Shown here: one piece after another, positions 1 to 8,340 of the stretch
Position numbering within the stretch: position 1 is the first letter of the stretch
How the letters are laid out: the number at the start of each line of letters is the position of its first letter
NCBI RefSeq assembly: GCF_003057875.1
Contig: NZ_PYXZ01000001.1
Coordinates: 124,001-188,000 of the forward strand
Direction of reading: 5' to 3'
Origin: Nocardioides currus
Lineage (GTDB): Bacteria > Actinomycetota > Actinomycetes > Propionibacteriales > Nocardioidaceae
Length of the DNA: 64,000 bases
Notes under the pieces: generated by a model
What the model saw: the letters and a program-made list of their open reading frames with translations, nothing else
Database searches by the model: none
Told to the model about the DNA's origin: nothing
Made by a program: the position numbers and the translations under genes

Positions 1-374
1 CTGCCGTGGACGATGATCGGGCCGCCCTCGGTCTCCTTGAGGGTGGCCACCTCCTCGAGCGAGCCCAGGATCGTGGCCGGCCAGCGCGGGTCCTCCTGGA
101 CCAGGGTCGTGGAGACGACGTACCTCGGCATCGCGTTGTAGCCGGCGAACTCCTCGGTCATCGTCGGCCACACCGGCGCGAACGCCTCGTAGCTGACCCG
201 GCCCATCAGCATGGCGCCGGCCTCCTCCTGCTCCCGGCCCTTGATCTCGTAGGCCGCGGGGTCGAACTCGATGTCCTGGTAGGTCCATCCCGAGCTGCGG
301 TGGCTGGGTTCGCCGCCGGGTGCCTCCATGACTCCGTCGAGGGACATGAACGCCGTGACGATGAGGTCGCGCAT
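1..374 (-). CDS. Dihydrofolate reductase / RibD C-terminal family protein, 3' end missing
   Basis: The frame reads leftward from an ATG at 374 and runs off the left edge, so only about 124 N-terminal residues are visible. The start MRDLIVTAFMSLDGVMEAPG is typical of the RibD C-terminal/DHFR-like group of stand-alone NADPH-dependent reductases. A later segment with LMGRVSYEAFAPVWP and the GPIIVHGS stretch near the edge also fit the NADPH-binding core. These proteins are mostly uncharacterised; a role in folate or riboflavin synthesis should not be assumed. It is divergent from the phosphatidyltransferase-like gene, with about 100 bp between them. Confidence 0.85.
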   Translation of the reverse strand, partial: MRDLIVTAFMSLDGVMEAPGGEPSHRSSGWTYQDIEFDPAAYEIKGREQEEAGAMLMGRVSYEAFAPVWPTMTEEFAGYNAMPRYVVSTTLVQEDPRWPATILGSLEEVATLKETEGGPIIVHG

Positions 375-478
375 CTTCTACTCCTGGCTGTGGTGTCGTT
401 GGATCCTGTCACCCACCCCACGAACGGTGGTGCCGCGTCACGACAGGTGTGGGCGGTTTTCTCTGCGATGATCTGGGC

Positions 479-1201
479 GTGCCGAGCCGAGCAACGCTGT
501 CGATCATCGCCTCGTGGCTCGTCCATGCCTACACCGCCTCGGGGGTGGTGCTGGCGTTCCTCACCGTGATCGCGGTCGCCGAGGGCGACACGGAGCGTGC
601 CCTGTGGCTGTTCCTGGTCGCCATGGTCGTCGACGGGACGGACGGGATGCTGGCGCGCAGCGTGGACGTGAAGCGGCACGTCCCGTGGTTCGACGGCGCC
701 CTGCTCGACAACATCGTCGACTACATCACCTACGCGTTCATGCCGATGGTGCTGCTGTGGAGCGCGGGCTACCTCGGCGAAGGCACGTCGGCGACGGTCC
801 TGGCCAGCGTCCCGCTGCTGGCGTCGGCCTACCAGTTCTGCCGCGTCGACGCGAAGACCGAGGACCACCTGTTCCTGGGCTTCCCGAGCTACTGGAACAT
901 CGCCGCGTTCTACGTCGTCGTCCTGGACCTCTCCCCCACCGCCGTCACCTGGGTGCTGCTCGTCTGCGCGGTGCTCGTCTTCGTGCCGATCGGCTACGTC
1001 TACCCGTCGCGGACGGAGTCGCTGCAGGGGCTCACCCTGGTCCTGACCACCGTGTGGCTCGCCAGCTACGCCGTGCTGGTCGCCCAGCTCCCCGACCCGG
1101 GCACGATCTGGCTGGCGATCTCGATCGCATACGTCGTCTACTACGTCGCGCTGAGCCTCTACCTCACCACCCACCGCGCCCACCGCGCCCGCACCGCCTA
1201 G
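479..1201 (+). CDS. CDP-alcohol phosphatidyltransferase family membrane protein
   Basis: About 240 residues with several hydrophobic helices. It carries the CDP-alcohol phosphotransferase signature as DGTDGMLAR, followed after a spacer by DGALLDNIVDY, which provides the metal-binding aspartates. Such enzymes displace CMP from a CDP-linked lipid using an alcohol head group. The spacing and TYAFMPM region resemble phosphatidylcholine synthase (PcsA-like) more than PgsA, but the head group cannot be fixed from sequence alone. I chose the GTG at 479; an in-frame GTG at 449 would add ten polar residues. It probably starts a leaderless or short-leader transcript and is followed by the patatin-like gene on the same strand. 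Confidence 0.85.
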   Translation: MPSRATLSIIASWLVHAYTASGVVLAFLTVIAVAEGDTERALWLFLVAMVVDGTDGMLARSVDVKRHVPWFDGALLDNIVDYITYAFMPMVLLWSAGYLGEGTSATVLASVPLLASAYQFCRVDAKTEDHLFLGFPSYWNIAAFYVVVLDLSPTAVTWVLLVCAVLVFVPIGYVYPSRTESLQGLTLVLTTVWLASYAVLVAQLPDPGTIWLAISIAYVVYYVALSLYLTTHRAHRARTA

Positions 1202-1302
1202 CCCAGATCTGGCCATGTCGCGGCGCCGCGACCGGTGCCATGATCGAGGGCAACGACCCGGCGTGGCCCCTCGCGCCGGGCTGCCATCGTCGGGAGGCAG
1301 GC

Positions 1303-3213
1303 ATGGGGACGGACGACCCGGGCGCCGCGCGCTTGCGTGAGCGCGCGAGCTACCTGAGCACCGAGCGCGAGTGCGACGTGGTGATGAAGGGCGGCATCAC
1401 CAGCGGCGTGCTCTACCCGCTGGCCGTGTGCGAGCTCGCGACGACCTACCGCCTGCGCAACGTGGGCGGCACCTCCGCGGGGGCCATCGCCGCTGCTGCC
1501 GCCGCGGCGGCCGAGATCGGTCGCACGTCCGGTGCCCCGGGCAGCGGGTTCGACGGCCTGGCGACGCTCCCCGACTGGCTGGGCAGCGAGGACCACCTGA
1601 TCGGCCTCTTCCAGCCGTCGGCACGCACCGAGAATCTGCACGGGCTGCTGGTCCGGGCCGTGTCGCCGGGCCCTGGCGGCTTGCGGCGTACGGCGAGCCT
1701 GGTGCTCGGCCTCGTCGGCTACGGCCTGCGCACCGGGCGGGCGTGGCTCGGCCTGCTCGGCGCCGTACCAGGCGTGCTGCTGCTCGTGGCCCTGCTCGGC
1801 GCCGAGGCCTGGGAGTCGGTCTGGGGGTGGCTCGGCCTCGTCGTCGCGGTCGTGGTCACGCTGGCCGGGCTGGCGGTCGGGGCGGCGTACGCAGCGGTCA
1901 AGGACGCCGGCGAGGCCCTCGACGACAACCTCTACGGCATCGTCACCGGCTCGCAGGCCGTGGCCGGGCGCGAGTCACTGTGTGACTGGCTGGCCGACAA
2001 GCTCGACGAGCTCGCGGGGCGGCCCCGCGACGGGACTCCGCTGACGTTCGGGGACCTGTGGGACTCCGCCCCCGAGGTCGTGCTGGAGATGCAGACCACC
2101 AACGTCACCGAGGGTCGGCCCTACCGGCTCCCCGAAGGGCTCGGCGGCGGGTTCGCCTTCGACGAGGCGGAGTTCCGTCGGATCTTCCCGGCGCGGGTCG
2201 TCGACCACCTCGTCGACGTCGGTGGCGAGCGTGTCGAGGGCGGGCTGGTCCCGATGCCGTCCGCGCGCGACCTGCCCGTCGTGGTCGCCACTCGGATGAG
2301 CCTGTCGTTCCCGATCCTGATCTCGGCCGTGCCGCTCCGGGCGATCGACCAGTCGCTGGCGAAGCCGGACGGCACGGGCTACGAGCCGAGCTGGTTCTCC
2401 GACGGCGGCATCACCTCCAACTTCCCCGTCTCCTTCTTCGACGCGCTGCTGCCGTCGCGGCCGACCTTCGGGATCACGCTCGGCGAGTTCCACCCGCGCT
2501 ACCCGCAGAGCGACGACGAGCGCTGCAACGTCTGGATGCCTCGCACCAACCAGGGCGGACAGCTCGAGTGGTGGACGCGGTGGCAGGGTGCCGGTCTGGG
2601 CGGTGTGGTCGGGTTCCTCACGGCGATCCTCGACGCCATGCAGAACTGGGTCGACAACACCCAGACACGGGTGCCCGGCTACCGCGACCGGATCGTGCAC
2701 ATCTCGCACAACGACGACGAGGGCGGGATGAACCTCGCGATGCCGCCCGAGACCCTGGCCCGGCTCGCCGAGCGCGGCCGGCAGGCCGGGCGCCTGCTGC
2801 TCGACACCTACACGCATGGCCCGGAGGAGGACCGGGTGCCCGACCCGTGCCGCCCCGGCCAGACGCTGCCCCGTCGGGTCGTCTCGTGGGAGAACCACCG
2901 CTGGGTCCGGCTGCGCACGTCGCTCGCGCTGCTGAGCGACGCGGTCACGGACTTCGCCGAGCAGCTCACCCCGGACTACGCCGACGACCTCGCGTCCCCG
3001 TTCGGCGACGCGCCCAGCTACCAGTTCACGAACCTCGACCAGCAGGCGCTGGCCCGGTCGCTGGTCGCCGACCTGCGCCGGATCGCCGCCGACATCGAGT
3101 CGGCCGAGGCGAGCGGGGCCAACGTCCCGCTCGAGGTCGGGGCGCCGAGACCGGCGCCCGTGCTGCGCATCGCGCCGGCTGTCCGCGCGAGCGAGCGGGA
3201 CGACCCGGCCTGA
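1303..3213 (+). CDS. Patatin-like phospholipase with internal membrane segments
   Basis: A 636-residue protein. The glycine-rich oxyanion segment GGITSGVLYP is at residues 30-39 and the nucleophile elbow GGTSAGA places Ser58. The catalytic Asp lies in SDGGITSNFP near residue 367. The Ser-Asp dyad of patatins is thus complete, but the two parts are separated by about 300 residues. The insert contains two or three hydrophobic stretches at roughly residues 125-190, unusual for a soluble patatin and suggesting membrane attachment. It likely hydrolyses acyl lipids. The ATG at 1303 follows GGGAGGCAGGC, a good ribosome-binding region. It lies downstream of a phospholipid-synthesis gene, consistent with lipid turnover but not proof of it. 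Confidence 0.85.
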   Translation: MGTDDPGAARLRERASYLSTERECDVVMKGGITSGVLYPLAVCELATTYRLRNVGGTSAGAIAAAAAAAAEIGRTSGAPGSGFDGLATLPDWLGSEDHLIGLFQPSARTENLHGLLVRAVSPGPGGLRRTASLVLGLVGYGLRTGRAWLGLLGAVPGVLLLVALLGAEAWESVWGWLGLVVAVVVTLAGLAVGAAYAAVKDAGEALDDNLYGIVTGSQAVAGRESLCDWLADKLDELAGRPRDGTPLTFGDLWDSAPEVVLEMQTTNVTEGRPYRLPEGLGGGFAFDEAEFRRIFPARVVDHLVDVGGERVEGGLVPMPSARDLPVVVATRMSLSFPILISAVPLRAIDQSLAKPDGTGYEPSWFSDGGITSNFPVSFFDALLPSRPTFGITLGEFHPRYPQSDDERCNVWMPRTNQGGQLEWWTRWQGAGLGGVVGFLTAILDAMQNWVDNTQTRVPGYRDRIVHISHNDDEGGMNLAMPPETLARLAERGRQAGRLLLDTYTHGPEEDRVPDPCRPGQTLPRRVVSWENHRWVRLRTSLALLSDAVTDFAEQLTPDYADDLASPFGDAPSYQFTNLDQQALARSLVADLRRIAADIESAEASGANVPLEVGAPRPAPVLRIAPAVRASERDDPA

Positions 3214-3241
3214 CCCTGGCTGAGTGCACGCGGGGATGCTC

Positions 3242-4762
3242 TCAGGAGGGTGACGGAGCGCCCTCGATGTCGAGACCGGAACCCTCGGCGGCCTTGCCGA
3301 TGGACTTCTTGATCAGGGCCTCGAGGTCGAGCCCGGTCGAGGTCTTGAGCATGCTGAGCGTCTGGACGACGTTGTCGTTGACCTGGCGGGGCAGGGCGCC
3401 CGCACCGTCGGTGGAGACGACGGTCAGCTGGTCGATGTTGCTCATCGGGGCGGCGACCTCGCGGGCGATCTGCGGGAGCACCTCGATCAGCATCTGGAGC
3501 ACGGCCGCGTCGTTGTAGTGGGCGAACGCCTCGGCGCGCTTGTCCATCGCCTCCGCCTCCGCCTGGCCGACCGCGAGGGTGGCGGCCGCGGTGGCCTCGC
3601 CCTCGGCCCGGGTCGCGTCGGCCTCCGCGGTGCGTCGGGCCTTCTCGGCCTCACCGCGACGGGCACCCTCGATCGCCTCGGCCTCGGCCAGCGCCGTACG
3701 CCGCGACTTCTCGGCCTCACCGTTGAGGCGTGCTTCTTCCGCCTTGGCCTGGGCCGCGGCGATGGTGGCGGCCTTGCGCGCCTCGGCGGCCGCGATCTCG
3801 GCGGATCGCTGGGCCTCGGCCTCCTGCTCGACCTTGTAGCGGGCGGCGTCGGCGGGCTTGCGCACCTCGGTCTCGAGGTTGCGCTCGGTCAGCGCGGCCT
3901 GGCGTACGGCGACCTTCTCCTGCTCGAGGAGGATCGCCTGGTCCCGGTCGGCCTGGGCGAGCGGCCCGGCGGACGCGGCGTTCGCGAGGGCGGCGTCGGT
4001 CTCGGCCTTGATCTCCGACTGCTTGAGCGCGAGCGCGCGCTGCGAGATCGCGATCTCCTGCTCGGCGGCGATGCGGGCCTGCTCCGCGGCCTGGCGGGAC
4101 GCGGCCTCCGCGATCGACGCGGCCTGCTGAATCCGCGCAGCCTCGGGCCGACCGAGGTCGGCGAGGTAGGTGCCGTCGTCGGTGACGTCCTGGATCTGGA
4201 AGGTGTCGAGGATCAGGCCCTGGCCGGTGAGGGAGTTCTCCGACTCGTCGGCCACGCGCTGGGCGAAGGCGGCCCGGTCGCGGATGATCTGTTCGACGGT
4301 CAGCCCGCCGACGATCGAGCGCAGCGCGCCCGCGAGCACCTCCTGCGTGAAGGCCTCGACGTCCTGCTGCTGGCTGAGGAAGCGCTGCGCGGCCAGCCGG
4401 ATCTGGTCGGCGTTGCCGCCGACCTTGACGATGGCCACGCCCTCGACGTTGAGCTTGATGCCCTGCCCGGAGACGGCGCCGCGGATCTGCACGGAGATGC
4501 GGCGCGAGGAGAGGTCGAGGGTGCCGAGCTTCTGAACGAACGGGATGACGAACGTGCCGCCGCCGAGGATGACCTTCTGTCCGGAGAGGTCGGTGGTCAG
4601 CGCACCCGTCTCGGGGTTGAGCACCGCCTTGCCCTTGCGGCCGGTGACGATGAAGGCCTGGTTGGGCCCAGCCACCTTGTAGCGGCTCGTCACGAGCAGC
4701 ACGAGCAGGACGACGAGGGCGAGCAGGCCGCCGATCGCGACGATCGGGCTCGAGAGGTCCAT
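3242..4762 (-). CDS. Flotillin-like SPFH/band 7 protein
   Basis: A 506-residue protein with an N-terminal membrane helix at about residues 5-26, then an SPFH domain to about residue 200. A long Ala/Glu/Arg-rich coiled coil follows, with repeated EAE/AEA patterns to about residue 400, and a C-terminal oligomerisation region. This order matches bacterial flotillins (FloT/YuaG), scaffolds of ordered membrane microdomains. AAGGAGAA precedes the ATG. It sits 26 bp downstream of an NfeD-like gene on the same strand, the usual partner of flotillins, so the two are probably one operon. Confidence in the family is high; no specific client is indicated. Confidence 0.93.
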   Translation of the reverse strand: MDLSSPIVAIGGLLALVVLLVLLVTSRYKVAGPNQAFIVTGRKGKAVLNPETGALTTDLSGQKVILGGGTFVIPFVQKLGTLDLSSRRISVQIRGAVSGQGIKLNVEGVAIVKVGGNADQIRLAAQRFLSQQQDVEAFTQEVLAGALRSIVGGLTVEQIIRDRAAFAQRVADESENSLTGQGLILDTFQIQDVTDDGTYLADLGRPEAARIQQAASIAEAASRQAAEQARIAAEQEIAISQRALALKQSEIKAETDAALANAASAGPLAQADRDQAILLEQEKVAVRQAALTERNLETEVRKPADAARYKVEQEAEAQRSAEIAAAEARKAATIAAAQAKAEEARLNGEAEKSRRTALAEAEAIEGARRGEAEKARRTAEADATRAEGEATAAATLAVGQAEAEAMDKRAEAFAHYNDAAVLQMLIEVLPQIAREVAAPMSNIDQLTVVSTDGAGALPRQVNDNVVQTLSMLKTSTGLDLEALIKKSIGKAAEGSGLDIEGAPSPS

Positions 4763-4788
4763 CGGTTCTCCTTGTTCCAGGGGTGGTC

Positions 4789-5298
4789 TCAGGGCTGGTC
4801 GATCTCGTCCCAGACCGGGGCCACGGTGACCGCGCTGGGCGAGAGAACGCTGGTCACGTGGACCTGCGTCCCGGGCTGGATCGGGTGGTCGGCCTTGGCG
4901 TTGAGCCGCAGGGTGTGGCCGCCGATGAGGATGTTCACCACGCCGAACCCGTCGGCGGGGATCGCGGTGACGACGCGTCCGTCGCGACCGATGGCGTCGT
5001 CGGTGGTGAGGGTGGCGTCGCTGCCGCCGTCGCGGATCAGGCGCGTCAGCCAGACGGCGAAGGCCCCGAAGACCACCCCCGCGGCGAGGCCGACCGGGAG
5101 GGCGATCGCCGTCGGCGCACCGAAGCCTTGGACGGCCGCGGCGCCGAAGCCCGTCGCCGAGACGAAGGCACCGAGGACCGCACTGGAGAAGACGTCGCCC
5201 GCGAGAACGTCGAACGCGCCGTCGAACACGTCACCGAGGACGAGGGAGAGCGCGAGCAGGACGAGGCCGATCACGCCGATCACCAGAAACGTCGTCAC
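4789..5298 (-). CDS. NfeD-like membrane protein
   Basis: A 169-residue protein started at a GTG at 5298. The longer upstream frame has a different, non-membrane composition and overlaps the divergent SDR gene, so it was rejected. The sequence opens with a hydrophobic helix, VTTFLVIGVIGLVLLALSLV, and has another around residues 65-85. The C-terminal part from about residue 105 has the glycine-rich beta pattern of the NfeD OB-fold. Short NfeD proteins of this kind lack the ClpP-like protease half and accompany flotillins. It ends 26 bp before the flotillin gene. Function is by analogy: membrane domain organisation or stress protection. Confidence 0.82.
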   Translation of the reverse strand: MTTFLVIGVIGLVLLALSLVLGDVFDGAFDVLAGDVFSSAVLGAFVSATGFGAAAVQGFGAPTAIALPVGLAAGVVFGAFAVWLTRLIRDGGSDATLTTDDAIGRDGRVVTAIPADGFGVVNILIGGHTLRLNAKADHPIQPGTQVHVTSVLSPSAVTVAPVWDEIDQP

Positions 5299-5410
5299 GC
5301 TGCGTCTGCTCCCCCGAACACCTGCCCCGCGCTCGCGGGAGCGCCAGCATCCCACGGCGACCCGCACGAGGGCGACGCCGGGGCGGGCCCGTGCGCCGTA
5401 CGCTGCGCCC

Positions 5411-6247
5411 GTGACTGCTGATCCCTCTTCCCGCGGCGGTGCGGTCGTCACCGGAGCCGGCCGTGGCCTCGGGCGCCAGATCGCCGCGCTGCTCGTCGAG
5501 CGCGGCCACCACGTGCTCGTGACCGACATCGACGGGGCGGCGGCCCGGGCGAGCGCCGAGGAGCTCGGCCCACGGGCGAGCGCCCTCGCCCTCGACGTCC
5601 GCGACCACGCCCAGGTCGTCGCCGCCCGTGACGCGGTCGTCGAGCGGGCCGGTCGCCTCGACGTGTGGGTCAACAACGCCGGCGTGCTCATCACCGGGCC
5701 CGCGTGGGAGCAGGACGAGGCCACCCGCCGGCTGATGCTCGAGGTCAACGCGCTCGGGACGATCAACGGCACCGTCGCGGCGATCGGGGCCATGCGCGCG
5801 ACCGGTGGTCACGTCGTCAACATCGTGTCGCTCGCCGGGCTGTCGGCGGTGCCCGGCGAAGCGGTCTACGCCGCCTCCAAGCACGCCGCCATCGGGTTCA
5901 GCCTCAGCACGATCGCCGACCTCCGGGCCGCCGGCGTGAAGGACGTCGACATCTCCTGCATCTGCCCCGACGGGATCTGGACCCCGATGCTCCACGACAA
6001 GCTCCACGACCCGGGCTCGGCGCTGTCGTTCTCCGGCAGGTTGCTGATGCCCGAGGAGGTCGTCGAGGCCGTACGCCGCGTGCTGGACGCGCCCCGGCTC
6101 GTCACCGCCGTCCCGGCGTGGCGTGGAGTCGTCGCCCGCGTCGGTGACGCGCTGCCGCGGTTCAGCCTGGCCGCGATGCCGCTCGTGGTGGCCCAGGGCC
6201 GGCGGACACAGAGGAAGCTGCGCGACCGCGGCGGGCCGAGGGGCTGA
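5411..6247 (+). CDS. SDR family oxidoreductase
   Basis: A 278-residue classical short-chain dehydrogenase/reductase. The Rossmann cofactor motif TGAGRGLG is at residues 14-21, the structural NNAG follows the fourth strand, and the active-site pair is in VYAASKHAA with Tyr153 and Lys157. The acidic residue after the second strand (TDIDGA) favours NAD(H) over NADP(H). The substrate is not predictable. The GTG at 5411 was chosen because it immediately precedes the Rossmann fold; the long upstream frame is antisense to the flotillin and NfeD genes. It is divergent from the NfeD-like gene with a 112-bp gap. Confidence 0.9.
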   Translation: MTADPSSRGGAVVTGAGRGLGRQIAALLVERGHHVLVTDIDGAAARASAEELGPRASALALDVRDHAQVVAARDAVVERAGRLDVWVNNAGVLITGPAWEQDEATRRLMLEVNALGTINGTVAAIGAMRATGGHVVNIVSLAGLSAVPGEAVYAASKHAAIGFSLSTIADLRAAGVKDVDISCICPDGIWTPMLHDKLHDPGSALSFSGRLLMPEEVVEAVRRVLDAPRLVTAVPAWRGVVARVGDALPRFSLAAMPLVVAQGRRTQRKLRDRGGPRG

Positions 6248-6272
6248 ACCGGCGACCGCTACCGTCGGGCGC

Positions 6273-6614
6273 ATGTCGAAGTCACTGGCCGACCTGACGT
6301 CGCGCGGGCTGGCGATCGCCGCGCAGTACGACGAGCTCAACCTCGCCGAGCGGGGCCGCACGTGGACACGCGCCGAGACGCTGATGGGCTTCGTCGGCGA
6401 CGTGGGCGACCTCGCGCAGCTGGCGATGGCCGCCGACGGGGTGCGCTCCGACCTCGGGACGGCGGAGGACACCCACGCGGCGCTGGCGCACGAGCTGGCC
6501 GACTGCCTCTGGGCCGTGCTGGTGCTGGCCGAGCGCTACGAGGTCGACCTCGAGGCGGCGTACGACGCGACGATGGACGAGATCGAGCAGCGGCTCACTC
6601 CCGACCGACCGTGA
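6273..6614 (+). CDS. Small MazG-like nucleotide pyrophosphohydrolase
   Basis: A 113-residue all-alpha protein. The HELADCLW segment holds the ExxD metal-binding half motif of all-alpha NTP pyrophosphatases, and the earlier GDVGDLAQLAM region is the likely first half. The length fits the single-domain MazG-like family rather than full MazG, a separate copy of which is at 36356-37021. The expected activity is hydrolysis of a nucleoside triphosphate to the monophosphate and pyrophosphate, possibly to sanitise the pool. It starts 25 bp after the SDR gene and its 3' end overlaps the convergent DUF1905 gene by 20 bp. Confidence 0.75.
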   Translation: MSKSLADLTSRGLAIAAQYDELNLAERGRTWTRAETLMGFVGDVGDLAQLAMAADGVRSDLGTAEDTHAALAHELADCLWAVLVLAERYEVDLEAAYDATMDEIEQRLTPDRP

Positions 6615-6882
6615 GGCGCACCTCGACGACGTCCCCGAGACCGACGCCCTCCGCCGTGCGCACCGCGTCCTTGAGGGGCAGGAAGTAGGTCTCCTCGCGG
6701 GGGAACATCGAGGTGGTGAACCTGGTCTCGCCGATCCACGCGGTCACCGGGATGACACCCCAGTAGGCCACGTCGGCCTTCACCTCGTCGACCATGTCGG
6801 CCTCGTCGGGCGGGAGCGGCACGAAGTGGTAGGGCGCCGGGCCGCGCCACTCAACCACCTCGCCGGCGAACTCGAGCTCCAT
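6595..6882 (-). CDS. DUF1905 domain protein
   Basis: A 95-residue protein, MELEFAGEVVEWRGPAPYHF onward, matching the small beta-barrel DUF1905 family. Landmarks are the early WRGPAPYHFVPLP stretch, the WGVIPVTAWIG strand pair and the FLPLKDAVR segment. DUF1905 proteins have no assigned activity; some are fused to an OmdA/YdeI-like domain, absent here. Its ATG overlaps by one base the stop of a 19-codon open frame upstream (TGATG), so coupling is possible. Its 3' end overlaps the MazG-like gene on the other strand by 20 bp. Confidence 0.8.
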   Translation of the reverse strand: MELEFAGEVVEWRGPAPYHFVPLPPDEADMVDEVKADVAYWGVIPVTAWIGETRFTTSMFPREETYFLPLKDAVRTAEGVGLGDVVEVRLTVGRE

Positions 6883-6941
6883 CAGCCGGCGCTGTCAGCC
6901 TGCGCGCCGGCGAAGTCCCGGCCTCGGATCTCTTCGACCAT
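6882..6941 (-). CDS. Possible 19-residue leader-type small ORF ahead of the DUF1905 gene
   Basis: An ATG at 6941 opens a 19-codon frame, MVEEIRGRDFAGAQADSAG, ending in a TGA that shares its last base with the ATG of the DUF1905 gene (TGATG). This arrangement often marks translational coupling. The peptide is too short to classify and has no run of one amino acid that would suggest attenuation. It may be a real upstream peptide or a chance frame in the leader. Confidence is low. Confidence 0.25.
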   Translation of the reverse strand: MVEEIRGRDFAGAQADSAG

Positions 6942-7020
6942 GGCGCCACGATAGGGCGAGCGACCGACATCGGGGCGTGCCCGGCGGCGTGGTCAACCGC
7001 CCATCAGCGAGACTGGACCC

Positions 7021-8340
7021 ATGAGCGACCTTCCCCGCAAGGGCCTGGCCCGCGGAGCCCGCCTGGCGGCACTGCCGCTGGGCTATGCCGGGCGTACGGC
7101 GATGGGGCTGGGCAAGCGACTCGGCGGCGCGCCCGCGGAGACGGTGCTCAGCGAGGTGCAGCAGCGCACGGCCGAACAGCTGTTCCGGACGCTCGGCGAG
7201 CTCAAGGGCGGCGCGATGAAGTTCGGCCAGGCCCTCAGCGTGCTCGAGGCGGCCCTGCCGGACGAGCTCGTGGCGCCGTACCGCGAGAACCTCACCAAGC
7301 TCCAGGACGACGCTCCCCCGATGCCGACCCAGACGGTGCGCGACCAGCTCGCGGTCGACCTCGGCCCGGCGTGGAAGGAGCAGCTGGTCTGGCTCGACGG
7401 CGGACCCACCGCGGCGGCCAGCATCGGGCAGGTGCACAAGGGACGCTGGGTCGACGGCCGCGAGGTGGCGGTCAAGGTGCAGTATCCCGGCGCCGGCGAG
7501 GCCCTGATGAGCGACCTGCGCCAGCTCGCGCGCGTCGCTCGCGGCATCGCCCCCGTCTTCCCGGGCATCGACATCAAGCCGCTCGTCGCCGAGCTGCAGG
7601 CGCGGGCCGCCGACGAGCTCGACTACTCCCTCGAGGCGGAGGCCCAGTCGTCCTTCGCCGAGGCCTTCCGCGACGACCCGGACTTCGTGGTGCCCGACGT
7701 GGTCGCCAGCGGGGAGAAGGTGCTGGTCACCGAGTGGCTCGAGTCGCCCCACTCCCTGGCCCACGTCATCCGTGAGGGCACGACCGAGGAGCGCAACCAC
7801 TACGGCGAGCTGCTCGCCCGGTTCCTCTTCTCCGGCCCCGCGCGCACCGGGATGATGCACGCCGACCCGCACCCGGGGAACTTCCGCCCGATCCCCGCGA
7901 CCGGACAGCTCGGGGTCCTCGACTTCGGCGCCGTGGCCCGGCTGCCCGAGCGGCAGATGCCGAGCGCGATGGGGAGCCTGATCCGGATCGCCCGCGACGC
8001 CGACAGCGACCAGCTGGTCGCCGGGCTCCGCGACGAGGGCTTCATCAAGGACAACGTCACCGTCGACCCTCAGCTGGTCCTCGACTACCTCGCCCCGTTC
8101 ATCGAGCCCGCGCGCGAGGAGACCTTCCGCTTCAGCCGGGAGTGGATGCGCGCCCAGTTCGAGCGGGTCAACAACCCCCGCGACCCGGCGTTCACGATGG
8201 CGACCAAGTTCAACCTGCCGACCAACTACCTGCTGATCCACCGCACCTGGCTCGGCGGCCTCGGCCTGCTCAGCCAGCTCGAGGCGGAGGCGCCGTTCCG
8301 GGCGATCCTCGAGGAGAACCTCCCCGGCTTCGCCGCCTAG
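7021..8340 (+). CDS. AarF/ABC1/UbiB family atypical kinase
   Basis: A 439-residue protein with the hallmarks of the ABC1/UbiB kinase-like fold. The N-terminal KGGAMKFGQ is the KxGQ motif, and AASIGQVHKG is the alanine-rich nucleotide loop that replaces the glycine-rich loop. A conserved Lys lies in VAVKVQYPG, HADPHPGNF is the catalytic loop, and LDFGAVA is the DFG-like metal motif. Members support isoprenoid-quinone biosynthesis or lipid handling; the direct substrate is unknown. In menaquinone-using actinobacteria the role is unclear. It ends at 8340, overlapping by 4 bp the end of the convergent ltrA-like pseudogene. Confidence 0.92.
   Translation: MSDLPRKGLARGARLAALPLGYAGRTAMGLGKRLGGAPAETVLSEVQQRTAEQLFRTLGELKGGAMKFGQALSVLEAALPDELVAPYRENLTKLQDDAPPMPTQTVRDQLAVDLGPAWKEQLVWLDGGPTAAASIGQVHKGRWVDGREVAVKVQYPGAGEALMSDLRQLARVARGIAPVFPGIDIKPLVAELQARAADELDYSLEAEAQSSFAEAFRDDPDFVVPDVVASGEKVLVTEWLESPHSLAHVIREGTTEERNHYGELLARFLFSGPARTGMMHADPHPGNFRPIPATGQLGVLDFGAVARLPERQMPSAMGSLIRIARDADSDQLVAGLRDEGFIKDNVTVDPQLVLDYLAPFIEPAREETFRFSREWMRAQFERVNNPRDPAFTMATKFNLPTNYLLIHRTWLGGLGLLSQLEAEAPFRAILEENLPGFAA

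Noticed and set aside
449-478. Ten extra N-terminal codons of the phosphatidyltransferase-like protein
   Set aside because: They are in frame from an upstream GTG but add no conserved feature; the GTG at 479 fits the family start better.
6-569. Plus-strand frame across the left edge
   Set aside because: It is antisense to the DHFR-like gene and its composition is Arg/Gly-rich without motifs.
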